A stretch of DNA of 56,718 nucleotides from Acidimicrobiales bacterium (lineage in GTDB: Bacteria; Actinomycetota; Actinomycetes; Mycobacteriales; QHCE01), in contig QHCE01000023.1 of NCBI GenBank assembly GCA_003243955.1, positions 1 to 56,718 on the forward strand, read 5' to 3'. The position numbers and the translations under genes are program-made. Below, in pieces: positions 19,519 to 30,585 of the stretch; the stretch's first letter is position 1; the number at the start of each line of letters is the position of its first letter. Under the pieces are notes generated by a model, which was not told the origin of the DNA, made no database searches, and worked only from the letters and a program-made list of their open reading frames with translations.

Positions 19519-21642
19519 ATGGCCACGCCAGACCGCGACAAAGCGCTGGAAATTGCGCTAGCCCAAATTGACAAGCAGTACGGCAAGGGCTCGGTGATGC
19601 GGCTTGGTGACTCCGACCGCCCTCCGGTTGCGGTGATACCCACCGGATCGATCGCCTTAGATGTGGCGTTGGGTATAGGCGGTCTACCCCGAGGACGAGT
19701 GGTGGAAATCTTCGGGCCGGAATCTTCTGGTAAGACCACGGTTGCCCTGCACGCCGCGGCAAGCGCGCAAGCCGCCGGCGGCATTGTGGCATTTATCGAC
19801 GCTGAGCACGCGCTTGACCCTGAATACGCCAAGGCGCTGGGGGTGGATACCGACGCGCTGCTGGTCTCCCAGCCAGACAACGGAGAACAGGCGCTAGAAA
19901 TCGCCGATATGCTAATTCGATCAGGCGCGCTGGATCTGCTGGTCATCGACTCTGTTGCCGCGTTGGTGCCACGCGCGGAAATCGAAGGCGAGATGGGGGA
20001 TAGCCACGTGGGTTTGCAGGCCCGCTTGATGAGTCAAGCCTTGCGCAAGCTTGCCGGCGCACTCAACAACGCCGGCACCACAGCAATCTTCATCAACCAG
20101 TTGCGGGAAAAAATAGGCGTAATGTTCGGATGTCTTTCGTACGGCACAAGGGTGACACTTGCTGACGGTAGGCAAGAAAAAATTGGCAAGATCGTGAACA
20201 GGAAACTTCCAGTTGAGGTGCTTTCTTATGACCCTGAAGTCGGCAAAATCGTGCCCAAGAAGGTGGTCAACTGGTTCGACAACGGCATCACTGACCAATT
20301 CTTGCAGGTCACTATTGCGAGGCCCAGCGGAAATGGCCGGGCACAGCTGGGGCTAACTGCAAACCATCATGTGCGGACCCCTGGCGGTTGGAGAGAAGCC
20401 GGCGAGTTGGCAGTTGGAGATAGAGTTTTACTCTCCCAACCGCATCGGCTAAGCGATCAGCAGCGGCAAGTCGTGCTAGGCGGCCTCATGGGAGATGGCA
20501 ATTTGTCACCCAGCCGCATTCCGGGTAGCCTCGGCACTCGCTTTCGTATGGGACACGGGGTTAAACAGCTGGCCTACCTAGACTGGAAAGCCTCACTTTT
20601 TGGCAATATCAAGCAAAGCCGGACCAGTAACACCAAGGGTGCAGGGTTCGTCGATCTACAGCCGCTACCAGAGCTCGCCGAGCTGCGACAAGCTGTGTAC
20701 CTCGGCGATGGACACAAGCATTTATCGTGGGAGTATCTCAAAGCACTCACACCGCTGTCCCTTGCAATTTGGTATGCAGATGACGGCTCTTTTGCCCTAC
20801 GAGCCAAGGGTGTGCAGGAGCGTACTCGCGACGGTAGCGGTCGTTCCGAGATCTGTGTGCAGTCATTGAGTTCTGGGTCTCGTCTGCGCTTGATGGAGCA
20901 TCTGTCCGGTGCCTTCGATTTGCAACCGCGGTTGAGTACTCGCGGCGCACGACATATGCCGGTGCTGGTCTTCGGCAAGGACGAGACGGCAAAGCTGCAT
21001 GAACTTGTAGCTCCGTACATGCACCCATCGATGCAGTACAAGTTACTCGAACGGTTCCGAGGCCGTTTTGAGGTGAAACCACAGTTCACCGAACCAGTGC
21101 TACTTCCTATACCCGCACCAGTGCTCGATATCAAGATCAAACCACGAACTCGATCCATGCGCCGTTTTGATCTTGAGGTCGAAGGATCACATAACTACTT
21201 AGCTGACGGTGTGATCGTGCACAACAGTCCTGAAACGACCACTGGTGGGCGGGCACTAAAGTTTTACTCTTCGGTGCGGTTGGATGTGCGTCGCATAGAG
21301 ACGCTGAAGGATGGCATCAACGCGGTAGGAAACCGCACCCGGGTCAAGGTAGTGAAAAACAAGATGGCTCCTCCGTTCAAACAGGCGGAGTTCGACATTC
21401 TGTACGGCATTGGCATCAGCCGGGAAGGCTCTCTAATTGACGTTGGCGTTGAGCAGGGTCTGATTCGCAAGTCGGGAGCCTGGTACACCTATGAAGGCGA
21501 CCAGCTAGGTCAAGGTAAAGAGAACGCCCGCACGTTCTTGCAGGACAACCCAGACCTTGCCAATGAGGTCGAGAAAAAGATCAAAGAAAAGCTGGGGGTA
21601 GGTGCTACAGAGGAACCTGTGCCAGTCCCCGTGGATTTCTAA
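19519..21642 (+). CDS. recA: recombinase A precursor containing an intein
   Basis: RecA exteins ([16 protein letters not shown]..., [17 protein letters not shown]) split by a 365-aa intein. Confidence 0.97.
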   Translation: MATPDRDKALEIALAQIDKQYGKGSVMRLGDSDRPPVAVIPTGSIALDVALGIGGLPRGRVVEIFGPESSGKTTVALHAAASAQAAGGIVAFIDAEHALDPEYAKALGVDTDALLVSQPDNGEQALEIADMLIRSGALDLLVIDSVAALVPRAEIEGEMGDSHVGLQARLMSQALRKLAGALNNAGTTAIFINQLREKIGVMFGCLSYGTRVTLADGRQEKIGKIVNRKLPVEVLSYDPEVGKIVPKKVVNWFDNGITDQFLQVTIARPSGNGRAQLGLTANHHVRTPGGWREAGELAVGDRVLLSQPHRLSDQQRQVVLGGLMGDGNLSPSRIPGSLGTRFRMGHGVKQLAYLDWKASLFGNIKQSRTSNTKGAGFVDLQPLPELAELRQAVYLGDGHKHLSWEYLKALTPLSLAIWYADDGSFALRAKGVQERTRDGSGRSEICVQSLSSGSRLRLMEHLSGAFDLQPRLSTRGARHMPVLVFGKDETAKLHELVAPYMHPSMQYKLLERFRGRFEVKPQFTEPVLLPIPAPVLDIKIKPRTRSMRRFDLEVEGSHNYLADGVIVHNSPETTTGGRALKFYSSVRLDVRRIETLKDGINAVGNRTRVKVVKNKMAPPFKQAEFDILYGIGISREGSLIDVGVEQGLIRKSGAWYTYEGDQLGQGKENARTFLQDNPDLANEVEKKIKEKLGVGATEEPVPVPVDF
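20131..21225 (+). mobile_element. intein with LAGLIDADG homing endonuclease in RecA
   Basis: Starts [13 protein letters not shown], ends [11 protein letters not shown] before Ser; [10 protein letters not shown] and IWYADDGSF endonuclease motifs. Confidence 0.95.
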
Positions 21643-21861
21643 GTGTTCCTGCCGGCGCTGTGCTTGTACGACTGTGTCGCTTGGCCCGGCTCGGCAAGCC
21701 GTCGCCGGGCCACCCGCACTCGGGCAGTCGCCTTGTGTGTGCCCGGCGCAGCTTGCGAGCCGGCAATGGATACAGCGCATACGGTGCGCTCCCTGCGGCC
21801 TTGGCAGGAACGTCTAGCGGGGATGGACCTATAACGTGTTCTCTGTAGTGAGGAGGTTTCG

Positions 21862-22353
21862 ATGCTGAACGAGCTGGACAGCGATCCGGAAGCAGTAGCG
21901 CGGCTGATTTGCCTCCAGCAGCTCGAACACAAACCCCGCACCAGAGCCGAGCTTGCCGAAACACTGCGTCGCCGCGGCGTACCCGATCCCGCGGCGACCG
22001 CGGTGCTCGATAGGCTTACCGACGTCGGCTTGATCGACGATGCCGCTTATGCGCAGCAGTGGGTGGAACAGCGGCACCGTAGTCACGGTAGTGCTCGTCG
22101 GCTGCTCGCGGCGCAACTCCAACGCAAAGGGGTTGATCCAGAGCAGATAACCGCGGCTGTAGAGCAGCTGCCCGTCGATACGCAGGAGCAGACCGCGGCC
22201 GCTTTGGTCGTTCGCAAGCGGCCCAGCCTCGCCAGGTACGACATGCCTACCCAGACCCGGCGCTTGGTGGCGTTGTTGGCCCGCAAAGGCTACTCCAGTG
22301 AGCTTTCATATCGCGTGGTCCGTCAGGCGTTAGAGCTCGAAGACGATCCTTGA
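21862..22353 (+). CDS. recX: RecX regulatory protein
   Basis: 163 aa; RLICLQQLEHKPRTRAELAETLRRRGVPD...VLDRLTDVGLIDDAAYAQQWVEQRH. Confidence 0.93.
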   Translation: MLNELDSDPEAVARLICLQQLEHKPRTRAELAETLRRRGVPDPAATAVLDRLTDVGLIDDAAYAQQWVEQRHRSHGSARRLLAAQLQRKGVDPEQITAAVEQLPVDTQEQTAAALVVRKRPSLARYDMPTQTRRLVALLARKGYSSELSYRVVRQALELEDDP

Positions 22354-22427
22354 GCTGACGGCTACCACACTAAGGTGACTGTAGAACCGCTTAACCCCGA
22401 GTCAAACATCCGTTCAAGGAGTGGGCT

Positions 22428-22772
22428 ATGAGCTGCGAAGGTCAAGTCTGGCGGCTCTACCACAGCGATCAGCTACTCGGTGAGTTCACCGTCACCGATG
22501 CCGACTTCCCGTGGCTGAACGCAACCTTCCGCGCCACAGAGGCATTCTTGCCCTGGCGCTCCGTATTCGATGACGCGCTCCACCTGATCAACGATCTCGA
22601 TGACCACTATCAACAGTGGGAAGACGCCTACCGCCGAATCCAAGACGCCCTGACCCTGCGCCACCCATCCGGACGAGCCGTGGCCGAATTCCTCTTGCAT
22701 ATCGAGGGTGACACCGCCTGGTGGCGCTGGAGCGATGAACCATTCCCCTCTAATGAGAACGACGCCGCTTAG
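22428..22772 (+). CDS. hypothetical protein
   Basis: 114-aa ORF preceded by aaggagtggg SD-like sequence. Confidence 0.6.
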   Translation: MSCEGQVWRLYHSDQLLGEFTVTDADFPWLNATFRATEAFLPWRSVFDDALHLINDLDDHYQQWEDAYRRIQDALTLRHPSGRAVAEFLLHIEGDTAWWRWSDEPFPSNENDAA

Positions 22773-22866
22773 GAGCGTGTCTGGAAACGGGCGGGGTGGC
22801 CTGACTTTCAACAACCCGACACAAACATGCACCCGGGCACGTCACTGACATGTTTCCAACGCACTC
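22773..22866. mobile_element. MITE-like 94-bp element with imperfect terminal inverted repeats and TTAG flanks
   Basis: GAGCGTGTCTGGAAAC ... GTTTCCAACGCACTC, flanked by TTAG at 22769-22772 and 22867-22870. Confidence 0.5.
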
Positions 22867-22966
22867 TTAGGGGCACCAGCAGTAACTTGACCTCTGGCTA
22901 AGTCGACAGCAAGGGATGTGGGGCGGCGATAACGGGCGGATAACCGGAAGTATCTAGACTTGACTC

Positions 22967-24484
22967 GTGAGCACCGCAGGCAACGTCGAGATGGAACAGC
23001 CACGCACATACCAGCTGCGTACCTATGGCTGCCAGATGAACGTGCATGATTCACAGCGGCTATCTGGTCTACTGGAGTCGGTCGGTTATCAGCGGGCCAT
23101 CGATGATCAGCTTCCGGACTTGGTGGTGTTCAACACGTGTGCGGTTCGGGAAAACGCTGACAATAAGCTGTACGGCAATCTCAGCCAGCTGGCGCCGGTT
23201 AAGAAACAGCGTCCCGCGATGCAAATTGCTGTGGGTGGTTGCCTGGCACAGAAAGACCGCGGTGAAATCGTGCGCCGCGCGCCGTGGGTGGATGTCGTGT
23301 TCGGCACGCACAACATGGGTTCACTCCCGGTGCTGTTGGAACGTGCCCGGCACAACAAGCAGGCTCAAGTTGAGATCGTCGAGGCGTTGGAGACGTTCCC
23401 CTCGGCTTTACCGGCTCGCCGGGATGCGCATGCCAGCGCTTGGGTTTCCATCTCTGTGGGCTGCAATAACACCTGCACGTTCTGCATAGTTCCCTCGCTA
23501 CGAGGCACAGAGAAGGACCGCGGGCCAGCAGATGTGCTTGCTGAGGTGCAGGCGCTGGTTGCCGATGGCGTCCTGGAGGTGACGCTGCTGGGGCAGAATG
23601 TGAATTCTTATGGCGCGGAGTTCGGTGATCGAACAGCGTTTTCCAGCCTGTTGCGCGCTTGTGGGGCGGTAGCGGGGCTGGAGCGGGTGCGCTTCACTTC
23701 GCCGCATCCGCGTGACTTTACAAACGACGTAATCGAGGTTATGGCAACTACGCCCGCCGTTTGCCCGCAGTTACACATGCCGCTGCAGTCCGGATCCGAT
23801 GCGGTACTTAAGGCTATGCGTCGCTCTTACCGGCGGGAGAAGTATCTCGGTATTTTGGACCGCGTTCGGCACTCCATGCCCGATGCGGCGATTACTACCG
23901 ACATTATCGTCGGTTTTCCTGGTGAAACCGAAGCTGACTTCGTGCAGACGCTGGAACTGGTGCGCCAGGCGCGGTTCAGCAGCGCGTACACGTTCCAGTA
24001 TTCGCCGCGCCCAGGAACTCCAGCAGCCGAGCTACCCAACCAGGTCCCTAAGCCAGTGGTGCAGGAACGCTATGAGCGGTTAATCGCGCTGCAGGAAGAA
24101 ATTTCCTGGCAGGAGAACAAGCAGCTCATTGGTGCTGACGTTGAAGTGCTGATCGCCGCCAATGAAAGCCGGAAGGCCGCGGATAGCGGACGGCTCTCCG
24201 GCCGCGCCCGCGATGGGCGACTTGTGCATCTGGCGAGTAGGCCCGAAATCCGGCCCGGCGATATTGTGAATACCACCATTAGCTACGCCGCGCCCTACTA
24301 CCTGGTCGCCGACAGCCCCGCTATCGCACATCGTCGTACCCGCGCCGGTGACGCTTGGGAGGCAGGCGAGGTGCCCCGGTCTCGGGCTGTCACCACACTG
24401 CCCATGCCTGGCATGGGGCAGCCCATTCAGTCGATTTCCGCATCGGACTCGTGCCGCCGGAGCACCGCGCCGGATAGCCACTAA
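22967..24484 (+). CDS. miaB: tRNA-2-methylthio-N6-dimethylallyladenosine synthase
   Basis: [45 protein letters not shown]. Confidence 0.96.
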   Translation: MSTAGNVEMEQPRTYQLRTYGCQMNVHDSQRLSGLLESVGYQRAIDDQLPDLVVFNTCAVRENADNKLYGNLSQLAPVKKQRPAMQIAVGGCLAQKDRGEIVRRAPWVDVVFGTHNMGSLPVLLERARHNKQAQVEIVEALETFPSALPARRDAHASAWVSISVGCNNTCTFCIVPSLRGTEKDRGPADVLAEVQALVADGVLEVTLLGQNVNSYGAEFGDRTAFSSLLRACGAVAGLERVRFTSPHPRDFTNDVIEVMATTPAVCPQLHMPLQSGSDAVLKAMRRSYRREKYLGILDRVRHSMPDAAITTDIIVGFPGETEADFVQTLELVRQARFSSAYTFQYSPRPGTPAAELPNQVPKPVVQERYERLIALQEEISWQENKQLIGADVEVLIAANESRKAADSGRLSGRARDGRLVHLASRPEIRPGDIVNTTISYAAPYYLVADSPAIAHRRTRAGDAWEAGEVPRSRAVTTLPMPGMGQPIQSISASDSCRRSTAPDSH

Positions 24485-24543
24485 ACCAGATAACCTCTAA
24501 TTTGGTTGGACAAAAACAGGTTTTTCCAGCAGAATATGAAGAC

Positions 24544-24792
24544 GTGAGGGTCAAATTCACTCAATCGGCCCGTAAACACAAAATCGGTCGGGCGCATGTG
24601 CTTGCGGCGCTAGAAAACGCTGATGACGGGGAGATTGTTCCTGCGCCTAGCGGTGATAAGCAGACGCGCCGCAAGTGGATTGCTGTAGATAACAGAGGAG
24701 TTGAGCTAGAGATTATGGGCGTTGAAACTCTAGAGTACTTGCTCATCATTCACGTTATGCCTACAGCTCTAGTACGGAAGGGAAAATCATGA
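24544..24792 (+). CDS. BrnT-like toxin
   Basis: VRVKFTQSARKHKIGRAHVLAALENA...ELEIMGVETLEYLLIIHVMPTALVRK; overlaps an RHH antitoxin. Confidence 0.6.
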   Translation: MRVKFTQSARKHKIGRAHVLAALENADDGEIVPAPSGDKQTRRKWIAVDNRGVELEIMGVETLEYLLIIHVMPTALVRKGKS

Positions 24793-25148
24793 CGATCGAG
24801 ACCGGATCGACTAAACGCGAAGCAGCGCATTCTGCGTTTTGCAGTAGACCGCGCTTTACTGATTCTGGTGATGTTGATGTTGATGTTGATGTAGACGAAA
24901 TTTACGATACTGCGGGTAACCGAGTTGATGGTACTTACATTGCTGACGCATTGGCCGACTTGGAAGCCTCACGCAGCCCTGGTCGACCTTCTCTAAACAG
25001 CGAATCTAGCCAGGGAAGGTCACCGCAGATTGCCTTCCGAGTGCAGCCCGAGCTCCGGGCCGAGGCGATCGCACGGGCGCAATCGGAGGGGACTACGCTC
25101 TCGGCGCTGGCTCGAAAGGCGTTTGAGCAATATGTACATGCTGCCTAA
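24789..25148 (+). CDS. ribbon-helix-helix antitoxin
   Basis: C-terminal IAFRVQPELRAEAIARAQSEGTTLSALARKAFEQYV. Confidence 0.65.
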   Translation: MTIETGSTKREAAHSAFCSRPRFTDSGDVDVDVDVDEIYDTAGNRVDGTYIADALADLEASRSPGRPSLNSESSQGRSPQIAFRVQPELRAEAIARAQSEGTTLSALARKAFEQYVHAA

Positions 25149-25204
25149 TGAGCGCGGCTTGGCTGCAGCTGTCTACGTAATGCAGCCCCGAGGCGTTTAG
25201 TGCA

Positions 25205-26263
25205 CTAGTTTGGCTTTCCGGCCCGCTCGGCGAGTTTGAGCACATGTTGTTTACCGCGGAGCGCCTGCTCGGATTCCGCGATGGCGCTGGCGTCACCGCT
25301 GTTGCGAGCACGTTCTAGATGTTTGGTGGCGCGTTCCACCTGTTCGCGTATTTGGGCTAGCAGCGGATTGTTGGCTGCGGCTTTCTCGCGTCGTTGATCT
25401 CCAGCGGCCTGCTGCACCGCGCGATGCTGCTTACGTTCCTGCTCGGCCTCGGATAAAGCCTGCGAGCGCCGAGCAAAGAAATGATCCTGTGCCGTTCGGA
25501 AGCGCTTCCACAATTGATCTTCAGTTTCTTTGGCAAGCCGAGAAAGGCTTTTCCATTCCGTCATGAGCTGCTTGAGTAGCGCCGCGGCTGGCCCCCAATC
25601 GGTGGAATCGGTCAACGCCTCAGTTCGGCTGATCAAGTCTTCTTTCTGCGCTGCGGTAACTTTTCGGGCGGCGTCGAGCGTGGAGAAGTGGCTGCCCCGT
25701 CGCTTGTTGAACTCATCGCGGGCGGCCGCATATCGCTTCCAAAGTGCTTTATCGGTTGTGCGGTCAGCGGTCGGCTCGGCCTTCCACTGCCGCGAAATTT
25801 CGGCGAGCTGCTCACCCGAGGCTTTCCATTGAGTGCTGTTGGCGAGCTGTTCGGCTTGGGCAACCAGTTCTTCTTTGTGTGCTGTGGTGCGCTCACGAGC
25901 GGCTTTCTTCTCCGCCGCGCCAGCTTCAGCCGCGGCACGAGCCTGCTCCATTGTCGTGTTGAGCTTGGACTCCAGTGCTGCCACGTCTCCGATAATTGCG
26001 GCGTCGAGCAGCGACTGTTGGATGCGAAGCGCCGATTCCACGGTTTGCTGAGGGCTGGCGGCCTTGCTGGCCAGCCGGGCGGCCAACAAGTTCACGTCGG
26101 TACTCATGTCTTCATAACGTCGGGTGAAATGCGCAAAGCCTTCACTAGGCGTTCCCGCCTGCCACGAGCCGATGGTTCGCTCACCCTGGGGGTTTATCAG
26201 ATAGGCGGTGCCGTCTTCGTCGACACGACCGTACCTGTTACTCGTCTCGCCGGTTTGGCTCAT
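25205..26263 (-). CDS. DUF349 domain-containing protein
   Basis: Repeated WK...W...L...F..ARD.F..RR units, N-term RYGRVDEDGTAYL. Confidence 0.85.
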   Translation of the reverse strand: MSQTGETSNRYGRVDEDGTAYLINPQGERTIGSWQAGTPSEGFAHFTRRYEDMSTDVNLLAARLASKAASPQQTVESALRIQQSLLDAAIIGDVAALESKLNTTMEQARAAAEAGAAEKKAARERTTAHKEELVAQAEQLANSTQWKASGEQLAEISRQWKAEPTADRTTDKALWKRYAAARDEFNKRRGSHFSTLDAARKVTAAQKEDLISRTEALTDSTDWGPAAALLKQLMTEWKSLSRLAKETEDQLWKRFRTAQDHFFARRSQALSEAEQERKQHRAVQQAAGDQRREKAAANNPLLAQIREQVERATKHLERARNSGDASAIAESEQALRGKQHVLKLAERAGKPN

Positions 26264-26424
26264 CCCAAGTGTCCTTGTTAGGGGTAATTCGATGGCGGGG
26301 GAAGGTGGGGAGCTAACGAAAACGTTGGCCCTGTATCGCCCTTGCACAGTATTGTCGCAGCTGTTCACATGTGGTGATCACTGGCATAGCACACTGTGCC
26401 AGGAATAGAACTCGCGAGTGAAGC

Positions 26425-27297
26425 CTAGACCTGCAGCCCGGCGAAGCCGGCGATCAACCGCCAGGTCTCTTCGGGTGCTTCTTCCTGCGTGAAGTGTCCG
26501 GCATTAGGGATTACGCCGTGGTCAATGTGCGCTATACCAGCGCCCCGTAACCCCTGTACATAGGTGTGTATGTCACCGGTTTCGTGCTCCCCGCGCAGAT
26601 AGAGCAAGGGCGTTTCCACCGGTGGTCCTTCGCTCGCTTGCCCGTTTTCGGTGACATCCTGCCCGAAGGTGCGGTACCAGTTGAATCCAGTGCTCAGAGC
26701 ACTGTCGGTGAAATAGGCCTTGGCATAATCTGCACGCGCTTGCGGGGTGATCTTCGCCGGATCGTGCAAGAGCACGTGATAGAAGAAGTCGAAGTATTCT
26801 TTTTGCCGCCCCTGCACCAGCCGCTCGGGCAGAGCGGGAATCGAGTGAAGCGCGAAATGCCAGAGGTAAGGATTGCGGAGAACTTCCTCCCATGGATCCA
26901 CACCGGGGATCGCCACACTCATAATCACTGCCCGCGCAATGTTTTGATAGGCACGTAAGTAGGCATAAGCGATCATCCCCCCGACGTCCTGACCAACGAG
27001 GGTGGCCTCCTCCAACTCCATGGCGGCGATCAGCTGGTGCACCACTCCAGCGAGCTGGCGCTTCGAACCGTCAGTGGCGGCCCCGGTAGATTCCCCCACA
27101 CCAGGCAAGTCGATGGCGATAGCTCGGACCTGCCTGGCCGCGATGACCATGACCTGTTCCCAGGAACGCCACGATTCTGGCCAGCCGTGTAGGAAGAGGA
27201 ACGGAACACCACGTGGGTCTCCCGCTTCCACTACATGCAGTTGGGAATCGTGCACGGCTATCTGATTGTGCCTGAATGCAACATCGGAAGGGGCCAT
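26425..27297 (-). CDS. alpha/beta hydrolase (epoxide hydrolase-like)
   Basis: FLFLHGWPESWRSWEQV; LVGQDVGGMIAYAYL; PNAGHFTQEEAPEE. Confidence 0.85.
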   Translation of the reverse strand: MAPSDVAFRHNQIAVHDSQLHVVEAGDPRGVPFLFLHGWPESWRSWEQVMVIAARQVRAIAIDLPGVGESTGAATDGSKRQLAGVVHQLIAAMELEEATLVGQDVGGMIAYAYLRAYQNIARAVIMSVAIPGVDPWEEVLRNPYLWHFALHSIPALPERLVQGRQKEYFDFFYHVLLHDPAKITPQARADYAKAYFTDSALSTGFNWYRTFGQDVTENGQASEGPPVETPLLYLRGEHETGDIHTYVQGLRGAGIAHIDHGVIPNAGHFTQEEAPEETWRLIAGFAGLQV

Positions 27298-27403
27298 GAC
27301 CTCACCATGGCACTGACCTCTGACAAAATCGTTCTCGGCAGCCGTAGCGCGGCTGCCACCACCCCATAACTGCCACGGCCAGTTATCCACAAGGCTTGAC
27401 TTT

Positions 27404-28096
27404 ATGCCCACGGCCGCGCTGACTCCCGTACCCTTGCAGGTTATGAGATTTCGTAAACCTGCCTGGTGGGATCAGCCCAATCATCCGGTGTTCATTGTGA
27501 CGCTGGTGGTGCTGTTGGTTTTTGCGGCCTGGTTCATTTGGTGGGGGTTCATCGACGACAGCGATGACAACTCGAGCGGAAAGCTGCCCAGTGCCACAGC
27601 CGATTCGTCGCAGCCGGCCACATCCGGGCCGACCCGACCCAGTGTGGCCCCGCCGCGGCTGCCCGAGGCGGTTTCCAAGCCGACGAAGGAGGGCTTGGAA
27701 GCCACGGTGCGGTTTGAGAACGACGCCATCAACTACGCCCAGAAAACCGGGGACGTAGCACCCCTAAAGCGGGTGTACGACCTGACGCGCTGCAAGGTCT
27801 GTAGTCGCTTGGTCGCCGTCGTGGAGAAACTCACCGAGAACGGCCGCTACGCGGTCGGCTCTTCCTACACCGTGGTTTCGGTGTCCCAAGCGACAGTCGC
27901 CCCCAGTGAGGACGGCAAATACAACGGCGTGGTTGAGCTCAGCCTCAAACGCGACGCGGGTAGACAAGTCGAATCAGACGGTCGTCTCGTGCAAGAACTC
28001 GCAGCCAGTCCAACAAGTAAATTCCAACAGACGCTGTCATACGAAAATGGTACGTGGCAAATTACTGGTGGAAGACTTAAGGAGCTCGGACGATGA
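27404..28096 (+). CDS. DUF6318-like membrane-anchored protein
   Basis: N-terminal TM then FENDAINYAQKTGDVAPLKRVYDLTRCKVCSRLV. Confidence 0.6.
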   Translation: MPTAALTPVPLQVMRFRKPAWWDQPNHPVFIVTLVVLLVFAAWFIWWGFIDDSDDNSSGKLPSATADSSQPATSGPTRPSVAPPRLPEAVSKPTKEGLEATVRFENDAINYAQKTGDVAPLKRVYDLTRCKVCSRLVAVVEKLTENGRYAVGSSYTVVSVSQATVAPSEDGKYNGVVELSLKRDAGRQVESDGRLVQELAASPTSKFQQTLSYENGTWQITGGRLKELGR

Positions 28097-28920
28097 AAAA
28101 AATGGTGGTCGTTGTTTCGATATTAGTTCTTGGTCTGGCGCCCGCCATGGTGGCTCATGCTGAATCGACGCCAGAAGTCTCCGTGCAGGGGAGTGATGAC
28201 ATAGCCCACACCTATCTCAAGCTCGACGGCCAGAGCGGACGCTCCACGCCGCCGCCTGTCCCCGCGGCACCCTCGGACATTGTGGTAAAAACTCGGCCTA
28301 CCTGTGGCGATAAGGCAACTGCCGAAGGAGGTGATTGCCCGCCGCGCCCCTGTGGTCACGGCGATCGCGAATACCTCCAGATCACAGAAACCAGTGCGGG
28401 TGAGTTCCGAGACTACAACGTCACCTGCGGTCTGCCCGATAGCAGTCCACAATCCCTCGCCATCAAAGAGTTTTACTCCACCCAGGTGAAAATCTCCTCA
28501 CCGACGATCGCACCGGAGACGACGACATTCGCGAACTTCCCGAACATTTACTGGAGTGACGTCAAAACCTATGAGCAAGCCACTGGCATCAAAACAGCGA
28601 ACGTGCGGCTGAAATTCATCCCCGTGTCCTACCGCTGGAACTTCGGCGACGGCAAGTCAATGACCACCTCCGATCCGGGTAAGCTCTGGAATCCGGAGCT
28701 CACCACGATCATGTCTGACATTGAAAAGAACTACGCCCATACCCACCGTTACGCCAACACCGGAACCTTCGACACCACCCTCACGGTCATCTTCAACGGC
28801 CAGTACTCAGTGGCCGGCGGTCCCTGGGCCGATATCGCCGGATCGATCCAAGCCACCAGCCCGCCCCACCCGCTGCTCGTGAGAGAAGCCCGCGGCCAAC
28901 TCATCAAGCCCAGCAACTAG
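28093..28920 (+). CDS. secreted PKD-domain-like protein
   Basis: Signal peptide MKKMVVVVSILVLGLAPAMVAHA; YRWNFGDGKSMTTSDPG...YAHTHRYANTGTFDTTLTV; ATGA overlap with previous gene. Confidence 0.7.
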   Translation: MKKMVVVVSILVLGLAPAMVAHAESTPEVSVQGSDDIAHTYLKLDGQSGRSTPPPVPAAPSDIVVKTRPTCGDKATAEGGDCPPRPCGHGDREYLQITETSAGEFRDYNVTCGLPDSSPQSLAIKEFYSTQVKISSPTIAPETTTFANFPNIYWSDVKTYEQATGIKTANVRLKFIPVSYRWNFGDGKSMTTSDPGKLWNPELTTIMSDIEKNYAHTHRYANTGTFDTTLTVIFNGQYSVAGGPWADIAGSIQATSPPHPLLVREARGQLIKPSN

Positions 28921-28973
28921 ATCGACCGCGTCACCACCGCAGTGACCAGTTGATTAGTGAGGGCGGCCAATTC

Positions 28974-30443
28974 CTACGGCCTCGTCGCTGAAGACAGTAC
29001 GGCAGATCTGCCAGGCACCTCAGCGAGCTCGGAATCCTTTTCCGCTACGGCGCCAGCGTCGCGTGCGGCCTTGGCCACGGCGGCGGCTACCGCGGGCGCA
29101 ACGCCTGGATCAAAGACGCTGGGCACTATCACGCTCGGATTAAGTTTTTCGGCACCCACGGCGTCGGCTATGGCATGCGCGGCTGCCAGGCCCATGGCAT
29201 CTGTATAGCTGCGTGCCCCCGCATCTAGCATGCCTCGGAAAACGCCAGGAAAAGCCAGCACGTTATTGATCTGGTTTGGCTCGTCGGATCGCCCGGTAGC
29301 AACCACAGCGGCATGTTGGCGAGCCTCGCGCGGATCTACCTCGGGATCTGGATTGGCCATCGCGAACACTATCGAGTTTTGAGCCATGGTCGCAATGTCG
29401 GCTCCAGTGAGCAGATTAGGGGCACTCACCCCGATGAATACATCCGCGCCACGCAGCGCACCCGCGAGGTCGCCCCGGTAGCGCTGTCGATTCGTGATCT
29501 GCGCGAGCGCTTGCATTTCTGGGTTGAGACCGGGGAGCTCGGGATGCAGGGCTCCCATTCGGTCGCAGGCTATGACGTCTTTAACATGCTGCGCCAGCAG
29601 TAACTTGATGATCGCGGTGCCCGCAGCCCCAGCACCCGAAAGCACCACTCGTACGTCGGCAAGCTTTTTGTTCACTACTCGCAGCGCATTGGTCAAGGCG
29701 GCGAGTACCACGATCGCGGTCCCGTGCTGATCATCGTGGAACACCGGAATGTCGAGCGCGTCGCGGAGCCGACGTTCAATCTCGAAGCAGCGCGGCGCGG
29801 CGATATCCTCCAAATTGATACCGCCATAGGCCGGCGCTACCGCCCGCACAATGTCAACAATGGCGTCAACGTCTTGGGTGTCGAGCACTACCGGCCACGC
29901 GTCCACGCCGGCGAAGCGTTTGAACAGCGCTGCCTTGCCTTCCATAACCGGCAGCGCCGCAGCAGGGCCAATGTTACCTAACCCCAGCACCGCGGAGCCG
30001 TCGCTGACCACCGCGACTGTGTTGCGCTTGATGGTCAGCCGGCGTGCGTCGTCGGGATTTTCGGCAATGGCCAGGCACACCCGCGCGACTCCAGGGGTGT
30101 AGGCCCGAGAAAGCTCATCGCGAGTGTGTAATGACACCTTGGAAGTGACCTCAATTTTTCCGCCTAGGTGCAACAGGAACGTTCGGTCGCTGACCTTTCG
30201 GACCTGAACGCCGTCGAGTGAATCCAAGGCGGCGGTGACACGATCGGCGTGGCCGCCGTCGACGGTGTCGCAGGTTAGATCAACCACCATTCGGACGTGG
30301 TCGGAGTCGACGACGTCGAGCGCGGTCACAACTGCGCCAGCCGCCCCGACAGCAGTGGTGAGCCTGCCCATCGCTGATGCTTCGGCGGGGACTGATATCC
30401 GGATGGTGATCGAAAACCCGGCGCTGGGCATACGGCCTGGCAC
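28974..30443 (-). CDS. NAD-dependent malic enzyme with N-terminal ACT domain
   Basis: [19 protein letters not shown]...[18 protein letters not shown]...[13 protein letters not shown]. Confidence 0.92.
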   Translation of the reverse strand: MPGRMPSAGFSITIRISVPAEASAMGRLTTAVGAAGAVVTALDVVDSDHVRMVVDLTCDTVDGGHADRVTAALDSLDGVQVRKVSDRTFLLHLGGKIEVTSKVSLHTRDELSRAYTPGVARVCLAIAENPDDARRLTIKRNTVAVVSDGSAVLGLGNIGPAAALPVMEGKAALFKRFAGVDAWPVVLDTQDVDAIVDIVRAVAPAYGGINLEDIAAPRCFEIERRLRDALDIPVFHDDQHGTAIVVLAALTNALRVVNKKLADVRVVLSGAGAAGTAIIKLLLAQHVKDVIACDRMGALHPELPGLNPEMQALAQITNRQRYRGDLAGALRGADVFIGVSAPNLLTGADIATMAQNSIVFAMANPDPEVDPREARQHAAVVATGRSDEPNQINNVLAFPGVFRGMLDAGARSYTDAMGLAAAHAIADAVGAEKLNPSVIVPSVFDPGVAPAVAAAVAKAARDAGAVAEKDSELAEVPGRSAVLSSATRP

Positions 30444-30585
30444 AGTTTGACTACTTTCGTTGCGGAATAATGTTATGCCGTGCTGCGTCCGAGGTGGGTC
30501 ACACTATGACCACCTATTGCTACCGCGCCATGAGCTTAAGTGCCTGGAGATTGAGACGCCGGGAACTGTGGCACCATAGAAGCAT

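Noticed and set aside
24405-24424. GCCCATGCCTGGCATGGGGC palindrome
   Set aside because: Lies within the 3' coding part of miaB; no evidence of function.
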